Shown: piece after piece, positions 33,563 to 45,207 of the stretch
How the letters are laid out: every line of letters starts with the position of its first letter
Position numbering within the stretch: position 1 is the first letter of the stretch
NCBI GenBank assembly: GCA_030272155.1
Contig: CP126195.1
Span: 5,811,001 to 5,875,000 of the forward strand
Direction: 5' to 3'
Length of the DNA stretch: 64,000 nucleotides
DNA from: Tetradesmus obliquus
Lineage: Eukaryota; Chlorophyta; Chlorophyceae; Sphaeropleales; Scenedesmaceae
Made by a program: the position numbers and the translations under genes
Notes under the pieces: generated by a model
Told to the model about the DNA's origin: nothing
Database searches by the model: none
Seen by the model: only the letters and a program-made list of their open reading frames with translations

Positions 33563-34590
33563 ACCCTGCGCAGTTCTGCTGCTGCTGCTGCTGCTGCCGT
33601 TGGCTGCCAGAGGCGCAGATCCCACCCCAAATGCCAGCGTGATCTGTGCCACACTCCACAGCACATTGGCAACATCTTGCGGCACTGCTCTTGCTGCTTG
33701 GCTGCAGAAGCACTTCAGCAGCATTGGCAGCAGCTCTGTATCTGGTGCACACTGCAGCTTTGCCATTGCTGCTAAGATGTTAGCAATGCCTCGGGGGCCG
33801 TGCCCAATGCAGCGCTGCTGCTTGATCTGCTGCTGCAATTGGCGCAGCAGCGCCTCACATGCCTCTGGCGACACACGTGCTGCTGCTGCTGCTGCTGCTA
33901 CTGCCGGCACTGCTGCTGCTGCTGCTGCTGCTGCTGGATCTGTGGCGGGGTTTGGTGGCTGGCACATGCTTGCGAGCTTCCGGAAGATTGCTGCCACGTG
34001 GATTGGATTGAGCAGGCTGCAGCAAGAACAAAAAGATGCGAGAAAGACAGGGCAGCACTACGCTATAATCGTGTTGCCATTTGACACATTTTTCGAAGAT
34101 TGCAGCCACGTAGATTGGGATGAGCAGGCTGCAAAAACAGACAGGCAGCCGCAGGAAAGGCAGGGCAGCAACTGGGTACAATGTTGTGTGGCTCAGCAGA
34201 GCCTGTGATGTTGCTGATCTGTCTTGCATGTGTGTCTGCATGTGTGGGACACTATGGCCAAATGCTCATATATGGTGAGCCTGAAGTGATGCTTTTTCTT
34301 TCTGTCCATACTAAAATAACCAGCCCCAGCTGTTGTGCGGCTGGTATGCGGCTTCATGTCAATCTTGTGGGCAACTTCTGCAAAAAAAACTGTTGCATCA
34401 CAGTGTGGGACACACTCACTGGCTGTATGCTGTTGCCAGCTCCCCCAGGCGCTCCGCAGTGGCTGCATTTTTGACGGCCACTGTTAGTTGCCGCTCGTTC
34501 ATGTGGCTTGATTTTATTGCACGCTGCTGCTTGGTGTGGGCCTGGGTAAGCGCGCTGCTGTGCTGCCGTCAGGACTTGTTGTGTTCTGCT
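28441..34590 (-). CDS. OPR-like (octotricopeptide) protein with Gln-rich tail
   Basis: Exons: about 34590-34420 (5' end unclear), 34016-32852, 32194-30745, 30410-28441, joined in phase. The first part has OPR/FASTK-like helical repeats: VKNAATAERLGELATAYSHL then NPIHVAAIFRKLASMC, ISPEACEALLRQL-like and GPRGIANILAAMAKL, QDVANVLWSVAQITLAF, HCQIISNATWAVSVLQH, LATACSNHAGMAWVQWQPAL. OPR proteins bind organelle RNA and steer processing or translation of chloroplast or mitochondrial transcripts. No RAP domain is seen. The repeats are interrupted by Ala-, Ser- and Gln-rich insertions, and the last exon (656 codons) is mostly Gln-rich up to the final WSSSYM. A 5' targeting segment was not identified, so location is inferred. 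A small TTAA-flanked element lies in the last intron. Confidence 0.7.
30633..30726. mobile_element. 86-bp MITE with TTAA target duplication
   Basis: The inverted ends GGGGGAGAGATCCTAATTC and GAATTAGGATCTTTCCCCC (18 of 19 pairing) bound 86 bp at 30637-30722. TTAA flanks both sides (30633-30636 and 30723-30726). TTAA duplication plus G/C-run ends suggest a piggyBac-type non-autonomous element. It lies in the last intron of the OPR-like gene, 19 bp from the exon ending at 30745. Confidence 0.85.
32350..32450 (-). repeat. Echo of OPR exon start
   Basis: A copy of the exon start LATACSNHAGMAWVQWQPAL...HPMLCRIL (true exon from 32194) lies 250 bp upstream with its CTGCAG acceptor, and reads almost the same peptide. 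Confidence 0.9.
32738..32768 (-). repeat. Echo of OPR exon end
   Basis: The donor region of the exon ending at 32852 (plus-strand CCCGCTCACCTGCACCATGC) recurs at 32742-32761, in the intron, with matching flanks. Confidence 0.8.
34075..34140 (-). repeat. Echo of OPR exon start (HVAAIF segment)
   Basis: CAG then LLIPIYVAAIFEKCVKW lies upstream of the true LLNPIHVAAIFRKLASMC (exon from 34016). It is frame-compatible at the acceptor but is not followed by the rest of the exon. Confidence 0.85.
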
Positions 34591-36551
34591 GTTGCTGCTG
34601 CTGCTGCTTCATTTGCGGGTGCAAGGAGCCCGATATGCCTGCAACCAAAACAGCAGACAGATGTATTTTTAAAATGAGCAAGCAGAGGCTGCAGGGGGCT
34701 TGCGTTGTGATGCAGGGGAGCGGCTGAATTGTGCCTGCTTGTGGTGACTGTTTCACCTGGCTGCGAGTGACTCCCTACCTGGCGTTCTAGCCGCTCTATA
34801 CGTCGATACTGCTACACGTAATCCCTACGTTGACTGATGAAGCAGGGTGGCGACCCAGCCGATCGCTCACAGGCGTTCACTTCCTGCTGCTGCGGGGCAA
34901 TAGCTATTGCTGCCGGTCCGTGAACAGCACACAGCGGGATAGCTGGCGGTAGAAACGATGTTTAGATGCTAAGAAACCTATCTATGTGTAAATGGCTGTA
35001 GCAGCTGCTTTGCCTGCGAAGCTAGCCTTGCTGAGGCCAGAGCAGCATGTACAGCCACGGCGTAGCTGACACACACTAACCAGCAACTTTCCAGTCGACA
35101 CGTGTGACGCCAGTTGCAACCTCTGCGGCTTCTCTGGCGCCTCGGATCAGCCGTATGTCCCTATTGCACCTGGGACAATTGTACCACGGCGTGTTTGTTT
35201 CGTTTGAGAGACGTTTGCGGGTTGGTTGTGCTTCCCAACTCAAATGTGGTGAGGGTGATGGTGCATCTCTGCCAGTATGGGTTGTCCCGGAGCATAACTC
35301 CCTCCAGCAATATCATACGAAGTTAATTGCGCTCCAGCCTGATCGTATACTTCTCACCATCCGATGGCATTATTCATGCCTTACTTTCAAAACACGTACG
35401 TTGTTGTCTCCGGGACAACAGCAAGGGGCAGTGGTGACTCTACGTAGTGTCCTCACAGGTGTCCTGCGGTGATAGGCCTGCAGCATAAAGAGTTGCAGAA
35501 AGAACCTTCATTATAGCTGAATGAAACACATGCTCACTCACATGTCTAGAAGGGACCCACGCCACCTGCAGGCCTGGCGGAGCGTTTTACAGCAGTGTAG
35601 TGCAGTCCAACGGCCCTGCAGCACCGCAATGGTGCCAGATATGTACAGATACACCCATCAAGACAACCAGTAGTGCCAGCAGCAGAGAATACATGACATC
35701 CAGGCCATCGGCTGCGCAGTGCTACCAAACAACACTGGCACCGCCAGGCCCACTGCTAGTAGCGCCACTGGCTGGCAAGATTTAATCCTTCTTGCAGGAT
35801 TACGCTGCATAGGAGAAACGCATCACATCCCAAAGTCGATGCCACTGTCCACCTTCAAGATAAAGGCAATGCAGCATATGCTGCTGCGCTGTTCATCCGG
35901 TATTGTCATGAATATATCCGGTGGTATGTACCACCACGAGCCTGCCAGCGCACAACTGCTGGTTGGTGCAAATGGCATACAAAGGTTCTGGGGCGAAGCC
36001 ATGGCGCCATAACAAAACACAGCGCAGCTTAAGCCTGGCATTGTCGGCAGTGCCGGCAGTGTGGTGCCGCCGAGCTGAGCTGCAGCAGCGCAGCTGCTGG
36101 TTGGTGCAGCCACACTTGGCACGACTACAACACAATGCATGAGCATACAGCGGCAACAGCACATTGAGCATGTCTTCACTGCACAGATGACGCAAGCTAG
36201 CTCGCATGCATGCCATCCTGAAACAGCGCACCAAACCAAACAGATAAGGCCGGCGAATACCGAGGTGATCTCAAAACCGGAATCAAAATCAGGAAAACAG
36301 AGCAGCAGACTGAGGGCAGGTGAAGACTCCTGCCACTGCTATTTACGACTGCTGTAACTGGTGGTACAAAAACCATCTAAGCCCAAGAATACAAAGCACG
36401 TCGGACCTTCTGCGCTATACTCATAACACAAGCAGCATAACGGTATGCGACAGACTTGGAATTGCAGCCGCTGTATCTGGCACACAATACGCCTGCTGCG
36501 CACGATAGATGACTGTACTGCACATGCATCAAGACCCATGCAGGCCACACA
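34591..36551. other. Intergenic region between OPR and RING genes
   Basis: No gene supported. The plus frame 35104-35472 and minus frames at 35823-36239 have no recognisable motif. A stretch around 35940-36110 carries two copies of CAACTGCTGGTTGGTGCA-like sequence about 140 bp apart. The 5' part of the OPR gene may extend into 34.6-34.8 kb. Confidence 0.5.
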
Positions 36552-36556
36552 TTACA
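36552..36556 (-). terminator. Candidate UGUAA poly(A) signal for the RING gene
   Basis: TTACA on plus (TGTAA in sense), about 343 nt after the RING-gene stop at 36899. Confidence 0.35.
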
Positions 36557-36898
36557 GACAAGCCTTCAAGACATCTTAACCTACAGCGAGTGCATGAACC
36601 CAACAACCCACGCTCATGATGCCTACATTACTCTACTCTAGATGAGATCATGCCAGCGTAGCTAGCAATTCAATGGCACACATCACAAAAAACATGGCGG
36701 GAAAATCAAGTCATACAACAACATGTCATGCACAGCCCTGCGGATACGCCACCGCCTACCCCAACAAGACACTTTGAAGCAGCTCCAATACCATAGACAG
36801 CTTCTCTAATCTACCTATTTATTAGACAAGCTGCACAACGCTGCTGCGTAGCTGCTGTTGCCGCCTGCGCACACATGTTCCTGTACTGCAGGGTGCTG

Positions 36899-39061
36899 CT
36901 AATGCACTGCGGCTCCGGCTGCTGCTGCACCTGCTGCAGCTGCCGCACTGGCTGCAGCAGCTGCTGCTGGCATGCCTACTGCATCAGTGTCTGCTGCTTC
37001 AGCATCGGCTGCATCGGTGTCTACTGCTTCAGCATCTGCTGCATCAGTGTCTACTGCTTCAGCATGTGCTTCAGCATCTGCTGCATCAGTGTGTACTGCT
37101 TCAGCATCTGCTGCTTCAGTGTCTACGGCGTCAGCATCTGCTGCATCAGTGTCCGCGGCGTCAGCATCTGCTGCATCAGTGTCTACTGCTTCAGCATCTG
37201 CTGCAGCAGGAGCAGCCCTGGGTGAGCTTTCAGGGCTGAGCTGAATGGGATGAGATGCAACACCAGGCCGGCATACAGCAGCAGCAGCAGCTGCAGCAGC
37301 AGCAGCAGCGCTGACCCCTGCGCCTGTACCTCCGCTGGCAGATGTGCGCTGCTGCTGCTCAGGCCGCAATGCAAGCGCTGCCGCAGCAGTTGCAGCAGCT
37401 GTGGCCGCACTGCGCGCCATCAGCACGCCCGTGCTGCCGCGCAGCGCGGCCGCCTGCGCCAGCAGCCCAGCTGTCCGAGCCAGCAGCCCAGCGTCAGGTT
37501 GCAGCGACACCGCTGCTGCTGCTGCTGCCGCTGCTGCTGGCACGTTCTCCGCCTCGGCAGGTGGGAGCAAGCGGCCTGCCTCCGCCTGCTGCTGCTGTTG
37601 CTGTTGCTGCGACCTGTCTGCTGCTTCCCCTGCAGCTCCCTCCACACCATCAGCAGCACCCATACCAGCAGCACCCACGGCAGCAGCAGCAGCATCACCT
37701 CCCACGCCAACAGCAGCACCCATACCCACAGCCGCATCCACGGCAGCAGCAGCAGCCGCACTGCGTGCCGTCAGCGCGCCCATGCTGCCACGCAGCGCAG
37801 CCGCCTGCGCCAGCAGCCCAGCCTCCCGCTGCCGCAGCAGCGCTGCCTGGCTGGCCAGCAGTGCGGCCTCAGCAGCCACCAATGCACGCTCGCGCTGCAG
37901 CACCACGCTGCTGGCAGCAGCAGCAGCGCTGTGTGCGCGCAGCGTGGCGGTGGTGGCGGTGATGGCGGCCGTGAGAGCCTCGATGTGCTGCCGGCGCGCT
38001 GCGAGCTGTGAGGGGTGCTGGTCACTTGGGGCGGGTGTGGCCAGCAATGCATCTGCCTGAGACATCAGGCTGGACAGGTCAGACTGTAGCTGCGCGAGCA
38101 TGCTGCTGCTGCTGCTGCTGTTGCTGCTGGGGTCTGCAGGGGAGCTGGCAGAGCCTGCCTGAACTGCTGCTGCGTGTAAGCGCGACAGACTTGGAGGCTG
38201 CTCAGCCTCTGCTGCTGGCACTGCTGCTTGTTGAACTGCAGGCAGGCTCGGCTGCTGTTGCTGCTGCTGTTGCTGCTGCTGCTGGCAGCTGTCCTGCTCA
38301 CGCGACAGCTGCTGCTGCTGCTGTTGCTCCTGCAATGGCTCCTGCTCCTGCGATGGCAGCTGCTGTTGGCTGCTGCTGCTGCCGCTGCTGCTCCTGCGGC
38401 CAAGCTGCAGCAGCCATGCCTGGCTGCCCGCTGCATCGCCACCAGGCAGCTGCAAGCTTGGGTGGACCGGCGGCCGCTGCTGCTGCTGCTGCTGCGGTAC
38501 TGAGCCCTGGCCTTGAACAGCAGCGACACCTGCAGGCCACATTAAATCACAGTGGTGGTTGGGCAGTGCAGGAAACATCATGAAACAAGCCTTGTATACC
38601 TGACAGGGTTGCAGCATACGCTCTTGCAGGTGCGGTACAGCAGCTTAGAGTTCATGTTTCAGCCGCTGAACGAAACATGTTGCAAACCTAATGTCCAATT
38701 GCTGTTTCAATGCAACTCCAAGCAGCCGCATCCAGACACAGACACACGGCTGTCCAGGTTTGCAATGTGGCATGCAGGTTCGACTCTATCAAAGCATTCA
38801 ACGCGTGGGTGAGCAGAAAGGGGCCCTGCTGTTGCTGCGCCTGCTGCAACAGCTAACACATGTGCGTGTCAGATGTGCCAGCACGCCAACGCAGCAGCCA
38901 CCCACCATCATCACTCCAGATGTTCCTCGACACCTGCAGCAGGCTGCTACCTGCGCCACCGCCAGCTGCCGCTGTTGCTGCTGCTACTGCGGCTGCTGCA
39001 ACAAGAGGACCGGACGCTCCTGCAGCTGCGCCCTCAACAGCAACACCTGACGCACCCCGCC

Positions 39062-39096
<35 letters not shown>

Positions 39097-39811
39097 GGTT
39101 GATGCTGCTGCTGCTGCTGCTGGCTGCTGAGAGAGGCATCGCAGCTGCTGGTGCGATGCAGGGCACAGCCCTCAGCACCAGGCCCAGCACTCCGCAGTGC
39201 TGCAGCATCAGCAGATGGAGAGCGTGCAGGCACTACTGCAGGCCCAGCTGCCCTGCCAGCCACACCACCAACAACGCTGCTGACACTACTAGTAACACTG
39301 CTGCTGCTGCTGCTGCTGCTGCCAGCTGCCGCCCGCGCCTGACTCCCACCACCACCGCCGCTGCTGCTGCTGGCGCTGCTGCTGCTCAGCTGCGTGTTGC
39401 CACTCAGCGGGATGGCAGCGGGCGGCAGGCTGAAGCCGTTGGGAGGGAACACAGCCATAAAAGCACAAGGCGGCTGAGTCGGCTGGTGCGGGCTGACTGG
39501 TGCACTGCCGCTGCCGCCTGTGTGGCTGCCGGTGCTGCTGCTGCGCTCCAAGCTGCGCCTGCTGCTGCTGTAGAAGGAGGGGCTGTAAAAGCCAGGCGGC
39601 CGCATCCCACTGCTGCTGCTGCTGCCAACGGGGCTGCTGCCTAACAGCCTGCCGCTGCTGCTGCCAAAGGCGCCAACCGCGCCACTCAGTGGACTGCCGC
39701 CGCCAGCAGCTGCTGCTGCTGCACCGCCGCTGTCGTTGCTGTTGCTGCTGCTGCCGAGCCTGCTGCCCACGCTGCTGTGCCGCAGGGGAGGGAGGCTGGG
39801 CAGCAGAGGTG

Positions 39812-39846
<35 letters not shown>

Positions 39847-40716
39847 GTCACAGCAGAGCTGCTGCTGCTGGCTGCTGCTGGCGAGCTGCCCCACAGCAAG
39901 GACAATGCGCCAGGTGGGTGTGCTACTGGCGAGGAGCCAAGGCTGTGGCAGCGGCGCCTGCATGTACGACACAGTACGGAACGGGTGTTGTCAGGGAGTA
40001 AGCATCCTCAGCATATGAATGCGTGTTACATCTTGTGCAAAGCAAAGGCATTTGAATAGTCGTATGTGGTTGCACCTGGCACTGCTCACAGTATGCCGAT
40101 GGCACTGCCTTGCCTGTAAGAATTGAAGACAAGACAGAGCATTGTCATGTGTATGGGTAAAGTCAATGGCTCCATGCAACACAACACAATGCGCAACGCG
40201 TGCAAGGGTCTGAAGGAGAAGCACACGGTGCATGCAGCACACTGACAACATAACCTATGCCCTGCTGCCGCGGCTGCTGCTACTGGCAGACGTACCTGTC
40301 AGGCGTTGGGGGCCGCTGGGCTGCAGGCAGCCGGCCAGTGGGTGGTGCCACTGACACCGGCCTGCTGCTGCTGCTGCTGTTGGGGATCAGCAGCTGGCTG
40401 ATGCCGCCGCGCCCGGTAGCAGCCGGGCTGCTGCTGCTACTGCTGCTGCCGCCAAGCAGCAGCCGGCGAGCCGCTTCTCGTCTCTGCTGCTGCTGTTGCT
40501 GCTGCTGGTGAGGATCTGCGCTGCTGCCACCTGCTGCTGCTGCCACCCCACCTGCACCCAGCTGCTGCTGCTGCTGCTGGCGTGATCGTATGGCAGCCAG
40601 CAGCAGCTCCAGCCTTGTCCCCGCTGCCTCCCCTTCTGCCACCAGCTGCTGATACAGCTGCTGCAGTGATGCCCGCTCCTGCAGCAGAGCGGCGTACTGC
40701 GCCGCCAAGCTGCTGT

Positions 40717-40751
<35 letters not shown>

Positions 40752-43610
40752 TCGCCTGGCGATGCTGAGGACAGCGCGCCTTGAATGGCTGCCAGGTTGG
40801 CACCTACGCGGCCTAAGCTGCGCTGCGTGTGCTGCAGGCTGCCCTGCAGGCGCAAGAACAGACACATGATTGCAAGAACGCAACGGTTTCAGACAGAGCT
40901 ATGAGCGTATGCAAAAGCCTGCAACAAGTAGGCCACGCAAAAGGCACATGGCCTGCTTGTTACTAAACCAGGCCGTGTTGTCAAACGAACCACGCTGCGC
41001 TGCGTGTGGTGCAGGCTGCCCTGCAGTGCTGTTCATAATTGCATCATCCTTGCAGCTCGATGCAAACCATAGTCTGCAAACCCCATGCTGGACTCTTGCA
41101 GCATCTGCCACCTAACCCACCTGCATGCGAGCCACCTGGTCAACTGCAGAGCCTGCAGCCTGCAGCGCGCCCCGCCCAGGAGCAGCAGCAGCAGCTGCAG
41201 CAGCACTGGTGAACCCAAACACAGCGCGGCCCACATCAGCATCCGCGGTGGGTTCTGTTATCGTGCCGGCATGCTGCTGCTGCTGCTGCTGCCAGAGTGA
41301 AGCTGCTGCTGCTGCTGCTGCTGCTGGCTCTTCAGCAGTCGCGGCTGCATCAGCAGCAGCTGCTGCCGGCTCGTGGTGGCCGCTGCGGTTGATCAGCTGC
41401 TGTAGGAAAGCCTCCAAAAAGTCCAAGTTGGCACCCGGTGCTGCTCCTGCTGCTGCTGCTGCTGCTGCTGCAGCACCTGCATTGCCGGCTGCTGCATCTC
41501 GCGCCACTGCTGCTGCTCCAGTGCTACGGGTACTGCTGCTGCTGCTGCCGCCTCCATCAGCAGACTGCAGCTCAAACCTGCATACGGGGCAGGTGTTGTG
41601 CTGCAGGCAGCAGCCACACCAAGCACAGCAGGCAGGCACGCAGGCAGGGTCAAGCAATGTCAGGCAGGTAGGGACCTCAGTGGCTGTGGAGGTTAAAGCG
41701 GCTGTACACAACCTGTTCTGGTCTCACTAAGATTGCAGCTATGACACAGCCCCTCAGCCTGTCCTGCAGCCGCATTCTCTTGCTGTGCGTCCCGCTGCTT
41801 GACTTCAGCTGCACTGCGCTGCTGCCACACCGCTGTGATCACCTCGTAATGCACTGCACTGCACTGCACTGCAAATCACTGCATACACAACAACAGGCAG
41901 TGCTGTTCCTGCAAGCCACAGCCTGTCCTCCAGCCTCTATCTCACACCTAGCCCAGCCAGGGCAGCACTGCACTGAACTGCACCGCACTGCAAATGCATC
42001 ACTAAACAGCCCTGTTCCTGCAAGCCGCGGCCTGTCCTGCAGTCTTCACTATTAAAAATATTCACATCAGTATTACACTGCGCCGCGCTGCGGTTCACAT
42101 GCACTTTAAGCACAACGGACAGCCCTGTTCCTGCAAGTTACAACATTTCCTGGAGTCCCTATTCAACACACGCACCTCCCACAGCCAGGGCAGCACTACA
42201 CTGAACTGCACCGCAATGAAAACACAACAATAAACAGCCCTGTTCCTGCAAGCTAGGGTGTAGCTGTCCTGAAAGTCTCTATCACACACGCGCGCACCTC
42301 CCCCAGCCAGGGCAGCACTACACTGCACTTCAAAGCAAACACACCAACAGACAGCCCCGTCTCTGCGATCTCCTGCAAGCCACAGCCTGTCCTGCAAACA
42401 TTTTAAGTCTAAATCACGCGCGCACCTCCCCCAGCCAGGGCAGCAGGCAGGCCTCATGGAAGCAGTGCCTGCAGGGCAGCGCCACCACCTGCCCGCCAGC
42501 CACAAACTCCTCGTGGCACACCGTGCACGGCTCGCCGGCGCTGCAGAAGGCTGCTGCTGCTGCTGCTGCATGTGGTGCTAGGGCTGCTGATGCTGGTGCT
42601 GCTGCTACGATTTCGGGCTGTTCTGGTGCTGCTGCTGCTGCTGCTGTGAGCTGGCCTGCGGCAGTTGTTACAACCGGCTGGATGCTGCCTGCTGCTGAGT
42701 TGCCTGCTGCATGCAACTGCTGCTGTTCTAGATTGCATGGCAATGAGCTGTTCTGTTGAAACTGCTCTGCAGGTTGCGCGGCCAAGCCTGGTTGTTGCTG
42801 CTGCACTTCTTCTTGCTGTTGCTGCTGCTGGCTGCTTCTGCTGTGCTGTTCCGCGTGGCTCTGTTGTTGCTGCCGCTGCTGCTGCTGCTGGTCCATATGT
42901 AGCCGTGTAGGGTGTGAGGGCTGCTTGCAGCTTTGTAGCTTGGGGTACTGGCCCTGTTGCAGGTCCTGGGTATTACAGCTGCTGCTTGTGCTGGTGCTGC
43001 CAGCAGCAGCAGGCGGCACAACCAGGCGCGGCAGGGAGTCTATTACTTCCTGTGCAGTTGGCCTGCTTCTGCTGGCACCCATCAACTGCAGTAGAAGCCC
43101 ATCCAGCAAGTCCATAGTGATGCCTGATGTTCCTGCAAGGTTGACCCTGCCTGTAGCTGGCGCTGCTTGCTGCCCTTGCTGCTCCTGTTCCGAGAGTGTG
43201 CTGCCAGCAGCATCTACACCCGAGTTTTCTGCTGATGGTTGGGTTCCTGCCTGGCTAGCAGCCAGCAGCAGTGACAAGGCAGGATGCTGCCCAGTCTGAT
43301 GCTGCTGTTGCTGCTGGTACTGCTGCTGCATGCCCGGGCCTCCTCCCTGCAGTGCATGCAGCAAACACGTGACATGTATGTGGATAAGGCACACAACTTA
43401 CGCATTGGCAACTGATGCCATGCGCCGGGGAAGCAAGACACTGACCTGCAACAGCAGCTCGGGGCCCGACAGAAGTTCAACAGCGCCGGAGCGGCATCTT
43501 GGGCACTCAGGGTTGCCATGCGAGTCCCTGACAAGCGTATACTGCCCAGCTTGCAACCAGAGCCCGCAGGCGTGGCAGAGCAAGTCCTCTGCCTGCTGTT
43601 GATGCTCCAT
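36899..43610 (-). CDS. RNF126-like RING-H2 E3 ubiquitin ligase, giant disordered tail
   Basis: Six exons: 43610-43446, 43346-42426, 41600-41121, 40843-40296, 39957-38906, 38529-36899. Phases agree throughout and sum to 1,599 codons (1,598 aa). Residues 12-40 form an RNF115/126-type zinc ribbon (CHACGLWL ... CPRCRSG). The RING-H2 is at about 338-376: CTVCHEEF, then CRHCFHEACLLPWLGE joined across the intron to HNTCPVCR, with all eight ligands present. It should accept E2-ubiquitin and ubiquitinate substrates in cytosol or nucleus. The remaining 1,200 residues are Ala/Ser/Gln-rich, with short helical stretches (AAQYAALLQERASLQQLYQQ; LQSDLSSLMSQADALL) and an acidic 10-residue repeat near the end. 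RNF126-type proteins are usually only 300-400 aa, so the tail is exceptional; a second gene fused by mis-prediction remains possible. Confidence 0.82.
36970..37210 (-). repeat. Coding 30-bp repeat, acidic decapeptide
   Basis: The unit AEAVDTDAAD is repeated about eight times with variants (AADADAADTD, AEAVHTDAAD) near the C-terminus of the RING protein. The 30-bp DNA period keeps the frame, so unlike the intronic minisatellites this one is consistent with translation. Confidence 0.85.
40993..41030 (-). repeat. Echo of RING-gene exon-4 start
   Basis: TGCAG then GGCAGCCTGCACCACACGCA lies about 180 bp upstream of the true exon-4 start at 40843 (GGCAGCCTGCAGCACACGCA), with acceptor retained. Confidence 0.85.
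41940..42330 (-). repeat. Three echoes of the RING exon-2 end
   Basis: The exon-2 end encoding LPWLGE with its donor and the following intron (true end 42426) is repeated downstream at about 42290-42320, 42170-42200 and 41945-41975. Each copy is followed by a CTTGCAGGAACAGG-like stretch, giving a roughly 120-bp unit. The copies fall between the two halves of the RING domain. Confidence 0.85.
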
Positions 43611-44487
43611 GCTGTCCTCCTAGGTTGCTATGCCATCGTGCTCCTGTTTTACTATGCTACGTTGTTGCCAATGAGCATATGAACGCCTTTGTATATTGTA
43701 AAGCCATACAGACGAGCCGGGAAGCGTCAAGATACATAGGCTGTGGACTAGGAATCTGTCAACCCTCACCCCACACCCCAGTATCACAGAGCAGTTTACC
43801 TTGCGCTGTGCAGAACAATGTGCTGCTACAGACCATCGAGCCATTTTAACGCAGTCTACACAACGCATACAACTGTTGCTGCACACCATGCATGCCGTAT
43901 CTCAGGCACTCTTGCAAAGTCATGGTGCAGGTACAAGTGTACTGCCTGGAATCCCTGATGAACGGATTGGCCGCACTGCGTGACTGCTTCCTCCACTTTG
44001 CAGGATCCCATCGCAAGCTCAGTTGCAGTGCATCTGCAACAAGATCCTGCAAAACACAGAGCTGCTGGTGCGCCAACTCAACAGGACACCACTGGTGTGA
44101 CACAGCAACTGTGCAGGCACAAGCACAAGGGTGGCCTACTTGCTAGGCCAACAATCAAACACTGCTGATTGATCCTTGCATACCCCGCTGCTTCACTGCA
44201 ACAAGCTTCACACAACAAAGCACAGCAGGCAGCCCTGCCGGCAGGCCCTGTGCACCAGGCAGGCATGTGCACAACATGCAACCGGTCCCTCGCTGCAACA
44301 GCAGGCGCGCACTGTGCCTGAAAGACACCCATACCAATGACAGCGGAATGCATAGCACTGCAGCAGCCAGGAGGCATGGACAGCTCCTCGCAAGCAGCGT
44401 CCTGGCTGCCGCAATGTGAGACAGTGCGCAACGATTGCTGTGACAGCAGCGCGCCCCCAGGAGCCCGCAAAAGCACAGGAGTGCACT
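43611..44487. other. Intergenic region upstream of the RING gene
   Basis: About 880 bp between the RING-gene start and the end of TBCB. The minus frame 44078-44638 is Cys-rich with no motif; nothing else supported. It should contain the RING-gene promoter. Confidence 0.5.
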
Positions 44488-44492
44488 TTACA
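44488..44492 (-). terminator. Candidate UGUAA poly(A) signal for TBCB
   Basis: TTACA on plus (TGTAA in sense), 246 nt after the TBCB stop. Confidence 0.35.
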
Positions 44493-44737
44493 AAAAGGTG
44501 CTCAGGATGCTCAATGCATGGTGTGCAGGATGTGACAGCAGTACATCTGATGCGCTGACATCCCATCCCAGCACAGCCAACAGCCCGCAGCCAGTCACCA
44601 GCCAGCAGCTGGTAGCACAAAGGCAGAAGGAGCTGCACGGTTGCCTTGCAGCATGCAACCCTAGAAGCCGCAGCTACGCAACAGCAGCAACACGCCGACT
44701 AGTACTAAGGATAGAACCACGACCAAACCACCCGCAG

Positions 44738-44976
44738 CTAAATCTCATCTTCCGAGCCCAGATCGCTGCTCGCAAACTCATCAACAGAAGGGAAGTCGCC
44801 AGCCGTCACTTTGTCCGGCCGCACAAAGCCGCCGTGGCCTGGCGGGCAGCTGAAGTAACGCTTGCCTTTTGCGCTGCCGTCATTCTTGCCCAGCGGCTCA
44901 TCAAATGCCACACCCACCCAGAAGCCCTCGCCAAGGCCCTCCACGCGGCCCACGTACCTAAGGTTTCACGTGCGAA

Positions 44977-45015
<39 letters not shown>

Positions 45016-45145
45016 GGCAGAACAGGGTTAAACACAGGTGAAAATGAAGTGTTTGTCAAGACAGAATAGGCATGCCACACCCACCCAGAAGCCCTCGCCC
45101 AGGCCCTCCACGCGGCCCACGTACCTACACGGTTGCATACGCACG

Positions 45146-45207
<62 letters not shown>

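Noticed and set aside
35310-35325. Sequence resembling a loxP arm (TACGAAGTTA)
   Set aside because: Only ten bases match, with no second arm or spacer; chance.
35104-35472. 122-aa plus-strand frame
   Set aside because: No recognisable domain, no splice partners and no regulatory context; left as intergenic.
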